From the IMG/VR virus record IMGVR_UViG_3300008116_000014, positions 1-64,000 of that record: a stretch of DNA of 64,000 nucleotides. The stretch is one strand, 5' to 3'. The notes under the pieces were generated by a model, which searched no databases, was not told the origin of the DNA, and was given only the letters and a program-made list of their open reading frames with translations. Numbering within the stretch: position 1 is the stretch's first letter; each line of letters opens with the position of its first letter. This document shows positions 32,291-41,857 of this stretch, in pieces. Both the position numbers and the translations under genes were made by a program. The DNA is from a virus.

Positions 32291-32653
32291 ATGAATATTG
32301 TTATGTTGCGTGGTAATCTTGCTAGGGATCCTGAGATCAGAGTTGTTGGTGATAAGCAAACTTCGGTTGCTAACTTTACAATTGCTGTATCTCGTGAGTT
32401 TGTAAAAGCAAACGGAGAGCAGGACAAGATTACATCGTTTATTCAGTGTGAAGCATGGGATAGTGGTGCCGAGGCTATTGGATCATCTTTTAAGAAGGGT
32501 GATCTCGTGATGGTCGAAGGATCGTTACGAAATGATAGTTGGGAGAAGGATGGTGTTAAGCATAGTACTCTTAAGGTAAGAGTTAACAACTTTGCTAAAA
32601 TTACCAAAACCAAGAAAGTTGAGAAGTCCGCCGAAACAACGGTAGCTTTCTGA
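32291..32653 (+). CDS. ssb: Single-stranded DNA-binding protein, 120 aa
   Basis: An OB-fold SSB with the usual start NIVMLRGNLARDPEIR, ANFTIAVSRE, FIQCEAWDSGAEAI, KKGDLVMVEGSLRNDSW and a final strand TLKVRVNNFAKI. It coats ssDNA at forks and recombination sites. The tail after the OB-fold is very short (KTKKVEKSAETTVAF) and lacks the acidic DDDIPF-type tip used by bacterial SSB to dock partner proteins, so phage partners may recognise it differently. RBS AAAGGAGA 6 nt before ATG; flanked by its own promoter and terminator. Confidence 0.9.
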   Translation: MNIVMLRGNLARDPEIRVVGDKQTSVANFTIAVSREFVKANGEQDKITSFIQCEAWDSGAEAIGSSFKKGDLVMVEGSLRNDSWEKDGVKHSTLKVRVNNFAKITKTKKVEKSAETTVAF

Positions 32654-32668
32654 ACATTAATCTAAGAG

Positions 32669-32700
32669 AATCTCTAGCAGCTTTTGTTGCTAGAGATTTT
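32669..32700 (+). terminator. Rho-independent terminator after ssb
   Basis: A perfect 11-bp stem: AATCTCTAGCA (32669-32679) pairs with TGCTAGAGATT (32688-32698) around an 8-nt loop. TTT A then T-rich sequence follows. It ends the replication block before the glycosyltransferase gene. The stem is nearly symmetric, with A/T at its base, but the trailing T run is short. Confidence 0.75.
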
Positions 32701-32718
32701 ACTTAGGTCTATTAAATT

Positions 32719-34371
32719 ATGAATAAAAAAAGAATTTTAATTGCCAATGATGCTAGTTTTCTCGATACCGGATACGGAGTATACGGTAAAGAAATCATTT
32801 CACGCATTCATAACAGCGACAAATATGAAGTAGCAGAATTAGGATGTTATGCTGGTATAGGTGATTCAAGAATAAAAAATATTCCTTGGAAATTCTATCC
32901 AAATGCTGTTAAAACTGATGATCCTAGGTTTCAGCAGTATTCATCTAATAATCTCAATCAATTTGGATTATGGAGATTCAATAGATGCTTGGTGGATTTC
33001 AAACCACATATTGTTTTTGATGTTAGAGACTATTGGATGTACTCTTATCAAGATACTAGTCCATATAGATCATATTTTAGTTGGGTTATAATGCCAACTA
33101 CCGATTCTGATCCTCCAAAGATAGAATGGCTATATACCTATCAAAATGCTGAATTAGTAGTACCATATACTAATTTTGCTAAAAATGTCTTACAGCGATC
33201 TTGTGGAAATAAAATAAATCTATTTCCAAAAATAGCTAATGCTGGTATTAATCCTAATGAATTTTATCCTATAGAAAATAAATTAGCACATAAGATTAAA
33301 TATCTAGGAAGAGATCTAAATATAGTAGGTGTTGTTATGCGTAATCAAAAACGCAAATTAATAGCTGAACTATTGCTAGCATTTAAAATGTTTCTGGAAC
33401 AATTGAAGACTTCCAAGCAAGACGATATATATAATAAAACATATCTTTATTTGCATACATCTTATCCTGAAGAAAATGGGTGGGATATTCCATCTTTACT
33501 ATTAGAATATGGTTTATTAGATAAAGTATACTTTACATACAAATGTAGATTTTGTAATAATGTTTCTGTAGGAAAATTTCATCCATCATTAAAAATATGT
33601 TCTAAATGCAATAATAGATCAGTATCATTAGCTGCGTCAAACAATGGTATTACAACCAGTGAACTAAATGAGATATATAATTTATTTGATATTTTCATAC
33701 AGTATGCTATTTGTGAAGGATTTGGTATGCCACAGGTAGAAGCGGCAGCATGCGGCTTACAAATAGCTTCTGTTGATTATAGTGCTATGAGTGAAATCGC
33801 AGAAAATTTAAATGGTATAAAAATACCTGTTCAAAAGATGTTTAGAGAAATGGAAATTAATGCTAATAGGGCATATCCAGATAATAATTTTACTGCTAAT
33901 ATGTTATATAACTTTTTTGTAAACACATCAGATGATATTAAAGCAACTAATAGTGATCTTATTAGAGAAAAATGTTTATTAACTTATACTTGGGATAATG
34001 TTTATAGAGTTTGGGAAGAAGCATTTGATACTATAGATATTAATAGTAAATTACCATGGTATCATAAGAATATGTCAAATATAGAAAATACATCAATTAA
34101 AGTACCAATCAATATAAGTGGAAAAGAGTTTATAGAGTTTATTTGCTTAAAAGTTATTAATGATCCACATTTATTAAAAACAGCAAATATACAATCTCTA
34201 ATAAAAGACATTACCAATACTTTAATTACTAGATCTGGTTCTATAGGAATTTTTGATAAAAAAGAAGCATTAGAAATACTAGAGGGATTTTTCAATAATA
34301 AAATTATATGTGAAAAAATGAGAACTAATCCAGAACTTATAACTAAAGAAGACTTTATCAATGCTCAATGA
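32719..34371 (+). CDS. GT4-type glycosyltransferase with internal zinc ribbon, 550 aa
   Basis: The N-terminal Rossmann half (KRILIANDASFLDTGYGVYGKEI) and the C-terminal donor-binding half (FDIFIQYAICEGFGMPQVEAAACGLQI in pieces) identify a GT-B, family-4-like glycosyltransferase. The E-GFGMPQVEA motif is the nucleotide-sugar clamp. Between them is an unusual insertion, YKCRFCNNVSVG and LKICSKCNNRS, which reads as a zinc ribbon. After the GT core, about 130 extra residues (LPWYHKN onward) form a helical tail. It is the first gene of a cluster concerned with sugar transfer. It may decorate phage DNA, the virion or host surface. Confidence 0.75.
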   Translation: MNKKRILIANDASFLDTGYGVYGKEIISRIHNSDKYEVAELGCYAGIGDSRIKNIPWKFYPNAVKTDDPRFQQYSSNNLNQFGLWRFNRCLVDFKPHIVFDVRDYWMYSYQDTSPYRSYFSWVIMPTTDSDPPKIEWLYTYQNAELVVPYTNFAKNVLQRSCGNKINLFPKIANAGINPNEFYPIENKLAHKIKYLGRDLNIVGVVMRNQKRKLIAELLLAFKMFLEQLKTSKQDDIYNKTYLYLHTSYPEENGWDIPSLLLEYGLLDKVYFTYKCRFCNNVSVGKFHPSLKICSKCNNRSVSLAASNNGITTSELNEIYNLFDIFIQYAICEGFGMPQVEAAACGLQIASVDYSAMSEIAENLNGIKIPVQKMFREMEINANRAYPDNNFTANMLYNFFVNTSDDIKATNSDLIREKCLLTYTWDNVYRVWEEAFDTIDINSKLPWYHKNMSNIENTSIKVPINISGKEFIEFICLKVINDPHLLKTANIQSLIKDITNTLITRSGSIGIFDKKEALEILEGFFNNKIICEKMRTNPELITKEDFINAQ

Positions 34372-35113
34372 AAATATAAATAAAATCCATACTCCGTGTA
34401 AAGATTGTGTATTTGCAAAATATGAAAATAATACCCAGATAGATTGTGAACTAGACTATATATCCAAATACAAAACTAAAAATATAGAGATACTAGAAGC
34501 CTATGATAATAGTAAAGAATTCTACATTATTAATGGGAAAAAATGTATTGGATACAGAGAAGATAAGTGGTTCGATAGGTTTGATTTGAAAGATAGTTCT
34601 ATAAAGGATAAGATTGATAAATATAATGAGCTTAATAATCTTGATTATTTATTAGTAGTTGATCTTAAAAAGATAAGTATAAATCAATTAGAGGATATTC
34701 TAGAACAAGTTGATACACTGGATATCAAGCCTAAAAAATTAGTTATTATTAGATATGCTGATAATATGGGTTTTCCATATGAAATGTTAAAAAACCTACT
34801 GGATAAATATGCTAAGAATTATGTGTGGCGTATTCAAACTATATTGGATCCATTATTAACATTTGATAATATACTAAAAAATATTGTGTCATTAAATTCT
34901 AATCGATTTATTGTATCTCTTACTAACTATAATACAGACCTAAAGAAACTTATTGATCACACAAACAAAGTTGTCCATTATGACCTGGATCAATTCAATA
35001 TTGTTTCCAATCAAAATAAAGACTGCTTAGTATTTAGTCGTGGCATTTATGCTTTTGAAATTTTTAATGGTCAAAACCTACTGGATAATGAATCTAATTA
35101 TACAATCATATGA
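34361..35113 (+). CDS. Hypothetical protein in glycosyltransferase cluster, 250 aa
   Basis: The N-terminus has a Cys pattern, CKDCVFAKYE and DCELD, then KKCIGYRE, like small zinc modules. The central part (LLVVDLKKISINQLEDILEQV, KKLVIIRYADNMGFPYEML) is alpha/beta and resembles half of a GT-A fold, with no DxD visible. It overlaps both neighbours by 4-11 nt. Its role beside a GT4 enzyme and a nucleotidyltransferase-like protein suggests glycan metabolism, but I do not recognise the family. Confidence 0.5.
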   Translation: MLNENINKIHTPCKDCVFAKYENNTQIDCELDYISKYKTKNIEILEAYDNSKEFYIINGKKCIGYREDKWFDRFDLKDSSIKDKIDKYNELNNLDYLLVVDLKKISINQLEDILEQVDTLDIKPKKLVIIRYADNMGFPYEMLKNLLDKYAKNYVWRIQTILDPLLTFDNILKNIVSLNSNRFIVSLTNYNTDLKKLIDHTNKVVHYDLDQFNIVSNQNKDCLVFSRGIYAFEIFNGQNLLDNESNYTII

Positions 35114-35742
35114 ATATTATTATTCTTGGCGATAAATATCAGAAAAGAATGAAATCACGAGGCTGTGTTGGTTTAATAAAGTTACAAAATAAGAACATAT
35201 TACATCACCAATATAAAATACTTACCAATAAGTTTGCACTATCAAAAATAGTATATATCTACGGGTTTGATAATAAGAGATTACTATCTTATCTTGAAAA
35301 AAATAATCAAGCATATAGTCAACTTGAATTTGTTCATAATAACAGATATGATCAATATAATAATGCTTACAGTCTTTCTTTAGTTAAGGAATATCTAGAC
35401 GATGATCTTTTAATAATGTTTGGAGATAAAATTCTAACCGCTAATACCTTTAGTAAGTTTGATAGTAGTAAGTTTTCACAAATTTTTATAGATCATAATT
35501 CGCAGTCTAAACTAGGATGTATTATTCATAATAATAAAGTAGAGAATATTTGTTATGATCTTGACAATAACCTATCTGAAATTTACTTTATTTCACGGGA
35601 TCAAGCACAAGATCTAAAAAAAATAGTATCTAATCCATCATTTTACAATTACTTTGTATTTGAGCTATTAAATAAAATGATTGATTCAAATCAAACCATA
35701 GTTCCACATTTCATTAACAAAAAGACCTCTAATGCGATATAG
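35110..35742 (+). CDS. Nucleotidyltransferase-like protein, 210 aa
   Basis: The start, IIILGDKYQKRMKSRGCVGLI, followed by QNKNILHHQYKIL, has the layout of sugar-phosphate nucleotidyltransferases (ILAAGxGxRMxxxxPKxLxxxxgkxxLxxxixxL). NNAYSLSLVKEYLDDDLLIMFGDKIL corresponds to the xNxySLxlaxxxLxdDxlixxGDxxx block with the metal-binding Asp. The Gly-rich loop is altered (GDKYQKR), so activity is uncertain. It could make an activated sugar or phosphocholine-type donor for the nearby transferases. Confidence 0.55.
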   Translation: MNIIILGDKYQKRMKSRGCVGLIKLQNKNILHHQYKILTNKFALSKIVYIYGFDNKRLLSYLEKNNQAYSQLEFVHNNRYDQYNNAYSLSLVKEYLDDDLLIMFGDKILTANTFSKFDSSKFSQIFIDHNSQSKLGCIIHNNKVENICYDLDNNLSEIYFISRDQAQDLKKIVSNPSFYNYFVFELLNKMIDSNQTIVPHFINKKTSNAI

Positions 35743-36094
35743 TATATTTTCAACAGATATAGCAAAAGATATTGATCTAATAGAAAGAATAAAAACTTTT
35801 CTTTACAATAATACTGATATAGAAGACTTTTTTATTTTTAGTGATGAGACTATGTGTTTATTGCATGATCATAGTTCATTGCCAACTTTTTATACTGTAG
35901 GATATAATGGCACTATAATATTTTTGACGGTTCAAGACTATCTGTTATTCAGAGATAAGGCGAATGGGGATATAGCAGTATTTCTAAATAAAGAAGACCT
36001 ATCAAATATTGATCGTAGTACGATAAAAAATCACAAAATCATTATTGAGGATGTTGATTCGACTTTAAAATGGGTGCCGAGCTATGGATTATAA
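35732..36094 (+). CDS. Hypothetical protein, 120 aa
   Basis: An acidic alpha/beta protein (SIFSTDIAKDIDLIERIKTFL, then VGYNGTIIFLTVQDYLLF and a long acidic loop). The sequence GYNGTIIFLTVQDYL followed by AVFLNKEDL suggests a small Rossmann-like unit that could accompany the glycosyltransferases. It overlaps the preceding gene by 11 nt and the PD-(D/E)XK gene by 11 nt. Family not recognised. Confidence 0.45.
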   Translation: MRYSIFSTDIAKDIDLIERIKTFLYNNTDIEDFFIFSDETMCLLHDHSSLPTFYTVGYNGTIIFLTVQDYLLFRDKANGDIAVFLNKEDLSNIDRSTIKNHKIIIEDVDSTLKWVPSYGL

Positions 36095-36878
36095 CAAACT
36101 GTCTGATAAACAAAAAAGAGAGCTGCTTAGTAAAGAATATGAAACCAATAATAAAAGCTTTAAAGATATAGCCGATAGTGTTGGTACATACGCTAATAAG
36201 ATAAGACGAGATGCTATTAAATTAGGAATAAAAATCAGAGATAAAAGCGAGGCCCAAAAGAATGCTCTTCAACGTGGAAAAGCAGTTCATCCAACAAAAG
36301 GAACAACAAGACCAGAAAGCATAAAAACTAAGATAGGGCTTGGTGTTATGCAATCATGGGAGGATATGGATGATCAAACACTGAATGATAGAAAAAATAA
36401 AGCCAGAATAAATTGGGAAAGTTTATCGCAGGATAAAAAAGATAATATTCTAAGAGAAGCTAATAGCGCTGTAAGAGAAGCTAGTAAACAAGGATCAAAA
36501 CTTGAAAAGTTTCTACTGCAACAGTTGATTCAAGACGGATACAAGGTTGAATTTCATAAAGAGCAATCATTATTAAATACCAAATTGCAGATTGATCTAT
36601 TTCTACCTACTCTGAATATAGCCATAGAGGTTGATGGACCATCGCACTTTAAGCCCGTATGGGGTGATGATAATCTTAAGCGTAATAAGGGTTATGATAA
36701 TAAAAAGACAGGATTAATTCTTGGTAAAGGACTCGTGCTAATAAGAATCAAACAAACCAAAGATTTTTCTAAAGCGCGAGGAATAACAATCTATAATGAA
36801 CTAAAAATCCATATAGAGTCTATCAAAAACAAATTTCCGGATAAAGATAATAGGAACTTAGAAATAGGAGACAATTAA
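36084..36878 (+). CDS. Vsr/EDxHD-like homing endonuclease with HTH, 264 aa
   Basis: An N-terminal HTH (KSFKDIADSVGTYANKIRRD) and a basic linker precede a PD-(D/E)XK core: Glu141 (KLEKFLL), Asp171 in LQIDLFLP, and Glu182, Asp184, His188 in IAIEVDGPSHF. This is the set found in EDxHD phage homing nucleases related to Vsr. The C-terminus completes the fold with GLVLIRIKQTKDFS. It shares the core with the small nuclease at 19755-20165. It sits between glycosyltransferase and recombination genes and is probably mobile. Confidence 0.75.
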   Translation: MDYNKLSDKQKRELLSKEYETNNKSFKDIADSVGTYANKIRRDAIKLGIKIRDKSEAQKNALQRGKAVHPTKGTTRPESIKTKIGLGVMQSWEDMDDQTLNDRKNKARINWESLSQDKKDNILREANSAVREASKQGSKLEKFLLQQLIQDGYKVEFHKEQSLLNTKLQIDLFLPTLNIAIEVDGPSHFKPVWGDDNLKRNKGYDNKKTGLILGKGLVLIRIKQTKDFSKARGITIYNELKIHIESIKNKFPDKDNRNLEIGDN

Positions 36879-37612
36879 TGGCCAGACCCAAAAAAGAAGT
36901 TACACAAACCGTTAACGATGGCATATCTTTTGAGGTTGAGGTCAATGCAAAAACTGTATCACCTAATGATTTGGAATGGACTGATCATGTATTGGGATTA
37001 TTAAATGAAGATGAAAAAATTAGTGGTAATCCTACCACAGATGGATTAAGGCGTATATTTGAAAAGGTCTTAAATTGTACAGTTATAGAAGCCAGACCAG
37101 AAGTTGTTCAATCACCAGATTTGGCAAATGAACGTCGAGCCACCGTAGTTTATAGTATAGGCTATGTTTTAAATGATCCTGATCTACCAGAGTCACTTAA
37201 ATATCGGTCTGTTAGTGCCGCAGCAGACGTTTACTGGGGCAACTGTGATAAGATTTATCGTAATCATCCTGTTGCTGTTGCAGAAACGCGTGCAGAAGGA
37301 CGAGCATTAAGAAAAGCTCTTAAATTACGAAAAGTTGTTACCGCTGACGAAATTGCTAAGGAAGTTGTGGATCATAGTAGCGAAAGTAGTAATAACACCA
37401 TAAATACTAGCCAATTAAATTTCTTTGATGTTTTTGGTAAACGGCTAAACGTAAACATCAAAAAACTGCTAGATCACCTTGCTATTAATAGTTCTAATGT
37501 TTATAATATCTCATACGATGATGCTGTAAAAACTATAGCCACATTGTCAGGATATCAACAAAGTAATGATATTCCAACAGAAGTTCTTGGATATGACTCC
37601 AACTGGAAGTAG
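36878..37612 (+). CDS. Probable Rad52-like ssDNA-annealing/recombination protein, 244 aa
   Basis: The core (NPTTDGLRRIFEKVLNC, a beta segment RRATVVYSIGYVL, AAADVYWGNC, then PVAVAETRAEGRALRKAL) has the PxAxAETRAxGRALR motif of Rad52-type and related phage annealing proteins. The C-terminal third (SSESSNNTIN linker, then KKLLDHLAI) is a separate small domain. It may anneal complementary ssDNA during recombination-based replication with the RecA-like protein and SSB. RBS TAGGAG 8 nt upstream. Assignment rests on one motif and size. Confidence 0.5.
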   Translation: MARPKKEVTQTVNDGISFEVEVNAKTVSPNDLEWTDHVLGLLNEDEKISGNPTTDGLRRIFEKVLNCTVIEARPEVVQSPDLANERRATVVYSIGYVLNDPDLPESLKYRSVSAAADVYWGNCDKIYRNHPVAVAETRAEGRALRKALKLRKVVTADEIAKEVVDHSSESSNNTINTSQLNFFDVFGKRLNVNIKKLLDHLAINSSNVYNISYDDAVKTIATLSGYQQSNDIPTEVLGYDSNWK

Positions 37613-37619
37613 GTGAATT

Positions 37620-37949
37620 ATGAAAGTTAAATATAAAGTTAGCGATAAACTAGAATTTGAATTAGAGGGAAGTGGACAAAAAGAAGTTTTTAAGGAATTA
37701 GCATTAATTCAGGAAATCTTTGGTGAGGAATATTGTGGACTTTGTAAAAGTCATAATCTAAAGTTTGTGGTTCGTAATGTGGAAGGTAATGACTATTATG
37801 AATTAAGATGTTCAGAATGTGGAGCATTATTAGCTTTTGGTCAACACAAAAAAGGAGGCACATTATTTCCAAAACGTAAAGATGATGATGGAAACTACTT
37901 ACCAAATAAAGGTTGGCACAAATGGAGCAAAGACTCTAAGGATAAATAA
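37620..37949 (+). CDS. Zinc-ribbon protein often next to annealing proteins, 109 aa
   Basis: An N-terminal beta segment (VKYKVSDKLEFELEGSGQKEV) leads to a zinc ribbon, YCGLCKSHNLKFVV and LRCSECGALLAFGQHK, and a basic GWHKWSKDSKDK end. It is separated by 7 nt from the Rad52-like gene. This combination of annealing protein and ribbon is common in phage recombination cassettes. It is translationally coupled (TAATG) to the large downstream gene, though that protein belongs to another module. Confidence 0.6.
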   Translation: MKVKYKVSDKLEFELEGSGQKEVFKELALIQEIFGEEYCGLCKSHNLKFVVRNVEGNDYYELRCSECGALLAFGQHKKGGTLFPKRKDDDGNYLPNKGWHKWSKDSKDK

Positions 37950-40900
37950 TGAGCCCGCTTTATCTGTTGAATGGTAAATTGCTTATCAAAGACTCTAAAT
38001 TGGCAACTAATGCTAATTGTTGTTGCTATATATGTAAACAACGTGGAACTTGCTCATGTGCAGGCGGACTAGAGATTACATATCAACAATTGTGGACAGA
38101 GGTTCAAAAATGGATAACTCTTGTAGGATCACTATGTGAACATAGTGGTATAGTAACTCCGATAGTATGCGGAGAATGGAAACCAAATGATGCCTATCTA
38201 TCTAGAGGATGTTGTACACAACAGTGTTATGATATTTGGTATCGTCTATTAACGGATATTGGGTATGACGAACAAACTATCAACAGCACATCCCCTGCTC
38301 AATTTGATATTTTGTGTAGTGGAACGACTTTAGACCCGGCTCAGGTTCCTGGATTGCCTATTGGAATAGGCTCATGTTCGGGTTTTGCTGGCATTCCATT
38401 CGACCGGGACTATGACTATGAGTACGGAGGGTATACTGACTCATGTATCATGGATAAATATAAGCTGTTCATGCTAAGTATTGATCCAAAATTATCTGGA
38501 CTACCAGTACCAAGAGCACGTATACACCCAACACTATTCTATTTTAGTGATGGTTTTTCTAGGGAGGATAGACCAGTCACTTCATATAATGATATAGAAT
38601 TTGCACATATAAAAATAGATCCTTTAGCTTTTGATGGTAACTTATGTTTTTCTAATACAGAACAAAATGTAGTTACACAATTATTTAGTTCAGGATCATA
38701 TGCGCCATATTCTGGTACTACATATTATGAAAATCGGGGTGATTGTATAAGATGTTTTGGTTCTTTATATAAATTAGGTACACCTGATTTTCTAGATAGA
38801 GATACTACTGAATCATTCATGAGCGGATGCTTAATGAATCAAACTAGCGGAGATATGGTAGGTTACACAGAATTTTTTATTGGTACAAATATTATGTTAT
38901 CAGGATCAGAATGTACTCAATCAAGATTTAAAGATGATATTCCTATCAAACCATATGGCATATTATTAAATGAATTAGGAAATCCAGATAATGTATTTCC
39001 AGAAGAAAATAGGGGGGAGCTTAATAATCAAGATGATAGTGAATATAAACCTGGATATATGAACCCAGCATTTACACCATCAGATATTGGAAATTTTTAT
39101 TATGAAATAAATACGATAAAAAGCTCAACATCGGGCGCAATTGTTGATGATCAACTATTTAGTGATAATCCTTATGATTATTTTTATGAATTTGAAGTAT
39201 CCTATAAATATGCTATTACTTGGGATAATCCTGATAGCCTTGATCCTCCTCCGGTTTACTATCCATTTACTAATAAATGGAATATAAAATACGGTCCAAT
39301 TTATCCTAATCCTAATTATACTCCAAGACATATTATAACATCACACAACGCTAATTATGAAAATGATCCTAGAATTCCACGACCAAGCGAATGGTGGACA
39401 AGTTCAAAATATTATCAATCTGATTCTGTATTAGTTAGTGATTATAATTTTAAGGATATTTTATTAGAATCGGGGGTTCATTGGGGAACCACAATGACTT
39501 TAAAATGGGATAGTCCTATATTCGTAGGAAATAATAATTATGACTATGAAGATATTCCTTTTAGATCAATCAGCGGAACAACGTTTCCTCCTGTGATAAC
39601 ACTTAGTACAACAGGATTAGATACTGGAGCCACATTTAGTCCCATACTAATCGAAAAATTAGGGGTATGGAGCATATCGGGTGTTGAAATATCTGGTAAT
39701 GCCAATAACTATGAAAATAATCAGAAGTTAAAAATAGAAGTATCAGATGGTGATACTATTGAAGAAAATGCTATTATAAAACTATTAACACAACCTTCTG
39801 GTACAATATCAGATGAGCAACCCTCATTAATTGCTAAAATTAGTGGCTCAAATCAATCGGCTAATATTACTACTACATGGAGTAAATTAGAAAATAACCA
39901 TTGGCAACCATCTTTCGAGTTGACTAATAAAGGAGCTAATTATAGCGATTTAATCATACCAATAGTATTTCATACTGGCATAGCAACACAAACAGTAATT
40001 CCATCAGTTGGAAGTGCGGTACTAAATACTGTAGTTCCTACATTTACTATAAATATAATTACTAGTACCGGATCTGGGGCACAGTTAAATATAAATAATA
40101 TACTAAAAAACATACCGGAGGGCCCGTATCGTAATCCTTGGGACCCGGCGGATCAATGGAAATTACGCCCAAAATCATGGTTTTTTGAATTTAGAAGTTA
40201 TGCTTACCCTGGAGAAGGTCCATGGATTAGTACTGGTTCTGGTTATACTAATCAAGATTATATAGAAATTATTGTGCAGCCAGAGTCAACCATACTAGGC
40301 AATAATGTTGGATCTACGATTCAAAGATCTGCTCCTAATATATGGAGAATAAATTTAGATGTAAATAATAATGGAAGTATTAAAACCGTATTTCCAGGAT
40401 TACCCATCAACCCATATACAGAAAATTTTTGTCTCAAAACACAACAAATAAATAGTATATATTTTATAGATACAATAGGCTATTATGATTATTATGAACC
40501 CCCCAGAACAACTTATGGGGAATATTATAGAGAATCATTAGGTGAAATTCCTGCTACGATACTAATTGAAAATAGTGGGAAATATTATAGAGAGATGGTT
40601 GATAAAAATTTCTCTATAAAACCTATTAGCGGTCCATGTATTAAAAATATTAAGATGGATATATGGCATCCTGGACCATGTGGGATAAATGAAGAACTCA
40701 AAGCAGAAACTAGTATTGGAACTCCATGGGAATCACCTCATAGTGGAATGAATATTACTATACAAAATTCTGAATTAATAGATCCTAACGCCAATTTTTT
40801 AAATACAAAATGGTTAAAAAATCATACATTTATAGATCCACAAAGAAGTGTATCATCATCTGGCTATGATTTGGATAATCAATATCTATTACTATTCAAG

Positions 40901-41794
40901 GAAGATACGACACTAAAATATAGAGTAAAACAAGTATTAAGTAATACTAGACTTAAACTAGAAACCTTGGCGGGCGAACCAGCATATGATGAGATAAATA
41001 GTAATAATTCTTACTATATTGGCGGTAAATATTATGGTAATTTAGAACAATTTTATTATTTTAAAACTTGGCAAAATGATCTCGGAGTAGACCAGTGCCC
41101 CGCTTTTGTGGGTAGCTATGGGTACAATTATATAATAAATCCTGGTGGTAGTGAGCTATATAATGGCGCTACTTTCGAACCAATGTATTGGGAATATGCA
41201 TGTCCTTGTGGTTTCTTAACAAATATGGTTCTAAGAGTGATTAAAACTGAGGCGTGTAATGCTGCATATTATGATAATGATAAGTATTTCTTTCCTAGAG
41301 AGTGGTGGACCATATATGTTCAACACGATGGAACAAATTTGCTAACCAATAATTCTTTTCCCCTTAAGATATTTAAAACTAGTTGTCAAGAATCTACTAA
41401 TAGTAATACTTTTTTCTGTAGTATGGCTACTGATTTTACATTAACTGGTGCGGCTCCGGATAATAAAGTGATACCGTGGGGAACTTTTGAAAATTATGGT
41501 GTAAATCCTTGTAGATATGACCTGGAAAACGATCCCTATTTTTGGGAAGATGATACTTACATTAGCATACTACCATCAACAAATATTGAACTTATTGATG
41601 ATCAGTTAGCTTGTATCGATCTGGAAGATTGTATTGCGAATGGGTACGGCTATTATCATCACCCAACGGTCCCGGATTATGCCGACATGGAAGATCTTTT
41701 TATCAGATGTGATCAAACAGAACCAACAGGCGTATGGGCATCTGGCTATTATATCACAAGCTACTCACTCTTCCCATGTTCTGGAGGATATTAG
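37949..41794 (+). CDS. Large unrecognised protein with Cys-rich N-terminus, 1281 aa, probably structural
   Basis: The first 80 residues are rich in Cys (ATNANCCCYICKQRGTCSCAG, with more in CTQQCYD), then the protein becomes beta-rich with many Tyr, Pro, Gly and Asn, and with Ig-like strands such as YEFEVSYKYAITWD. A middle section has spaced repeats of 'xITxxxGSGxxL'. The end is again Cys-rich (CPCGFLTNMVL, YGYYHHPTVPD). No signal peptide, hydrolase motif or known domain is visible. It precedes the glycosyltransferase block, so it may be the glycosylated appendage or virion decoration. Confidence 0.6.
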   Translation: MSPLYLLNGKLLIKDSKLATNANCCCYICKQRGTCSCAGGLEITYQQLWTEVQKWITLVGSLCEHSGIVTPIVCGEWKPNDAYLSRGCCTQQCYDIWYRLLTDIGYDEQTINSTSPAQFDILCSGTTLDPAQVPGLPIGIGSCSGFAGIPFDRDYDYEYGGYTDSCIMDKYKLFMLSIDPKLSGLPVPRARIHPTLFYFSDGFSREDRPVTSYNDIEFAHIKIDPLAFDGNLCFSNTEQNVVTQLFSSGSYAPYSGTTYYENRGDCIRCFGSLYKLGTPDFLDRDTTESFMSGCLMNQTSGDMVGYTEFFIGTNIMLSGSECTQSRFKDDIPIKPYGILLNELGNPDNVFPEENRGELNNQDDSEYKPGYMNPAFTPSDIGNFYYEINTIKSSTSGAIVDDQLFSDNPYDYFYEFEVSYKYAITWDNPDSLDPPPVYYPFTNKWNIKYGPIYPNPNYTPRHIITSHNANYENDPRIPRPSEWWTSSKYYQSDSVLVSDYNFKDILLESGVHWGTTMTLKWDSPIFVGNNNYDYEDIPFRSISGTTFPPVITLSTTGLDTGATFSPILIEKLGVWSISGVEISGNANNYENNQKLKIEVSDGDTIEENAIIKLLTQPSGTISDEQPSLIAKISGSNQSANITTTWSKLENNHWQPSFELTNKGANYSDLIIPIVFHTGIATQTVIPSVGSAVLNTVVPTFTINIITSTGSGAQLNINNILKNIPEGPYRNPWDPADQWKLRPKSWFFEFRSYAYPGEGPWISTGSGYTNQDYIEIIVQPESTILGNNVGSTIQRSAPNIWRINLDVNNNGSIKTVFPGLPINPYTENFCLKTQQINSIYFIDTIGYYDYYEPPRTTYGEYYRESLGEIPATILIENSGKYYREMVDKNFSIKPISGPCIKNIKMDIWHPGPCGINEELKAETSIGTPWESPHSGMNITIQNSELIDPNANFLNTKWLKNHTFIDPQRSVSSSGYDLDNQYLLLFKEDTTLKYRVKQVLSNTRLKLETLAGEPAYDEINSNNSYYIGGKYYGNLEQFYYFKTWQNDLGVDQCPAFVGSYGYNYIINPGGSELYNGATFEPMYWEYACPCGFLTNMVLRVIKTEACNAAYYDNDKYFFPREWWTIYVQHDGTNLLTNNSFPLKIFKTSCQESTNSNTFFCSMATDFTLTGAAPDNKVIPWGTFENYGVNPCRYDLENDPYFWEDDTYISILPSTNIELIDDQLACIDLEDCIANGYGYYHHPTVPDYADMEDLFIRCDQTEPTGVWASGYYITSYSLFPCSGGY

Positions 41795-41857
41795 TTATTT
41801 ATATTTCGCAAGATGTTGTATTGATCCATCTTAACCACAAATGAAATAGAAAATAAA

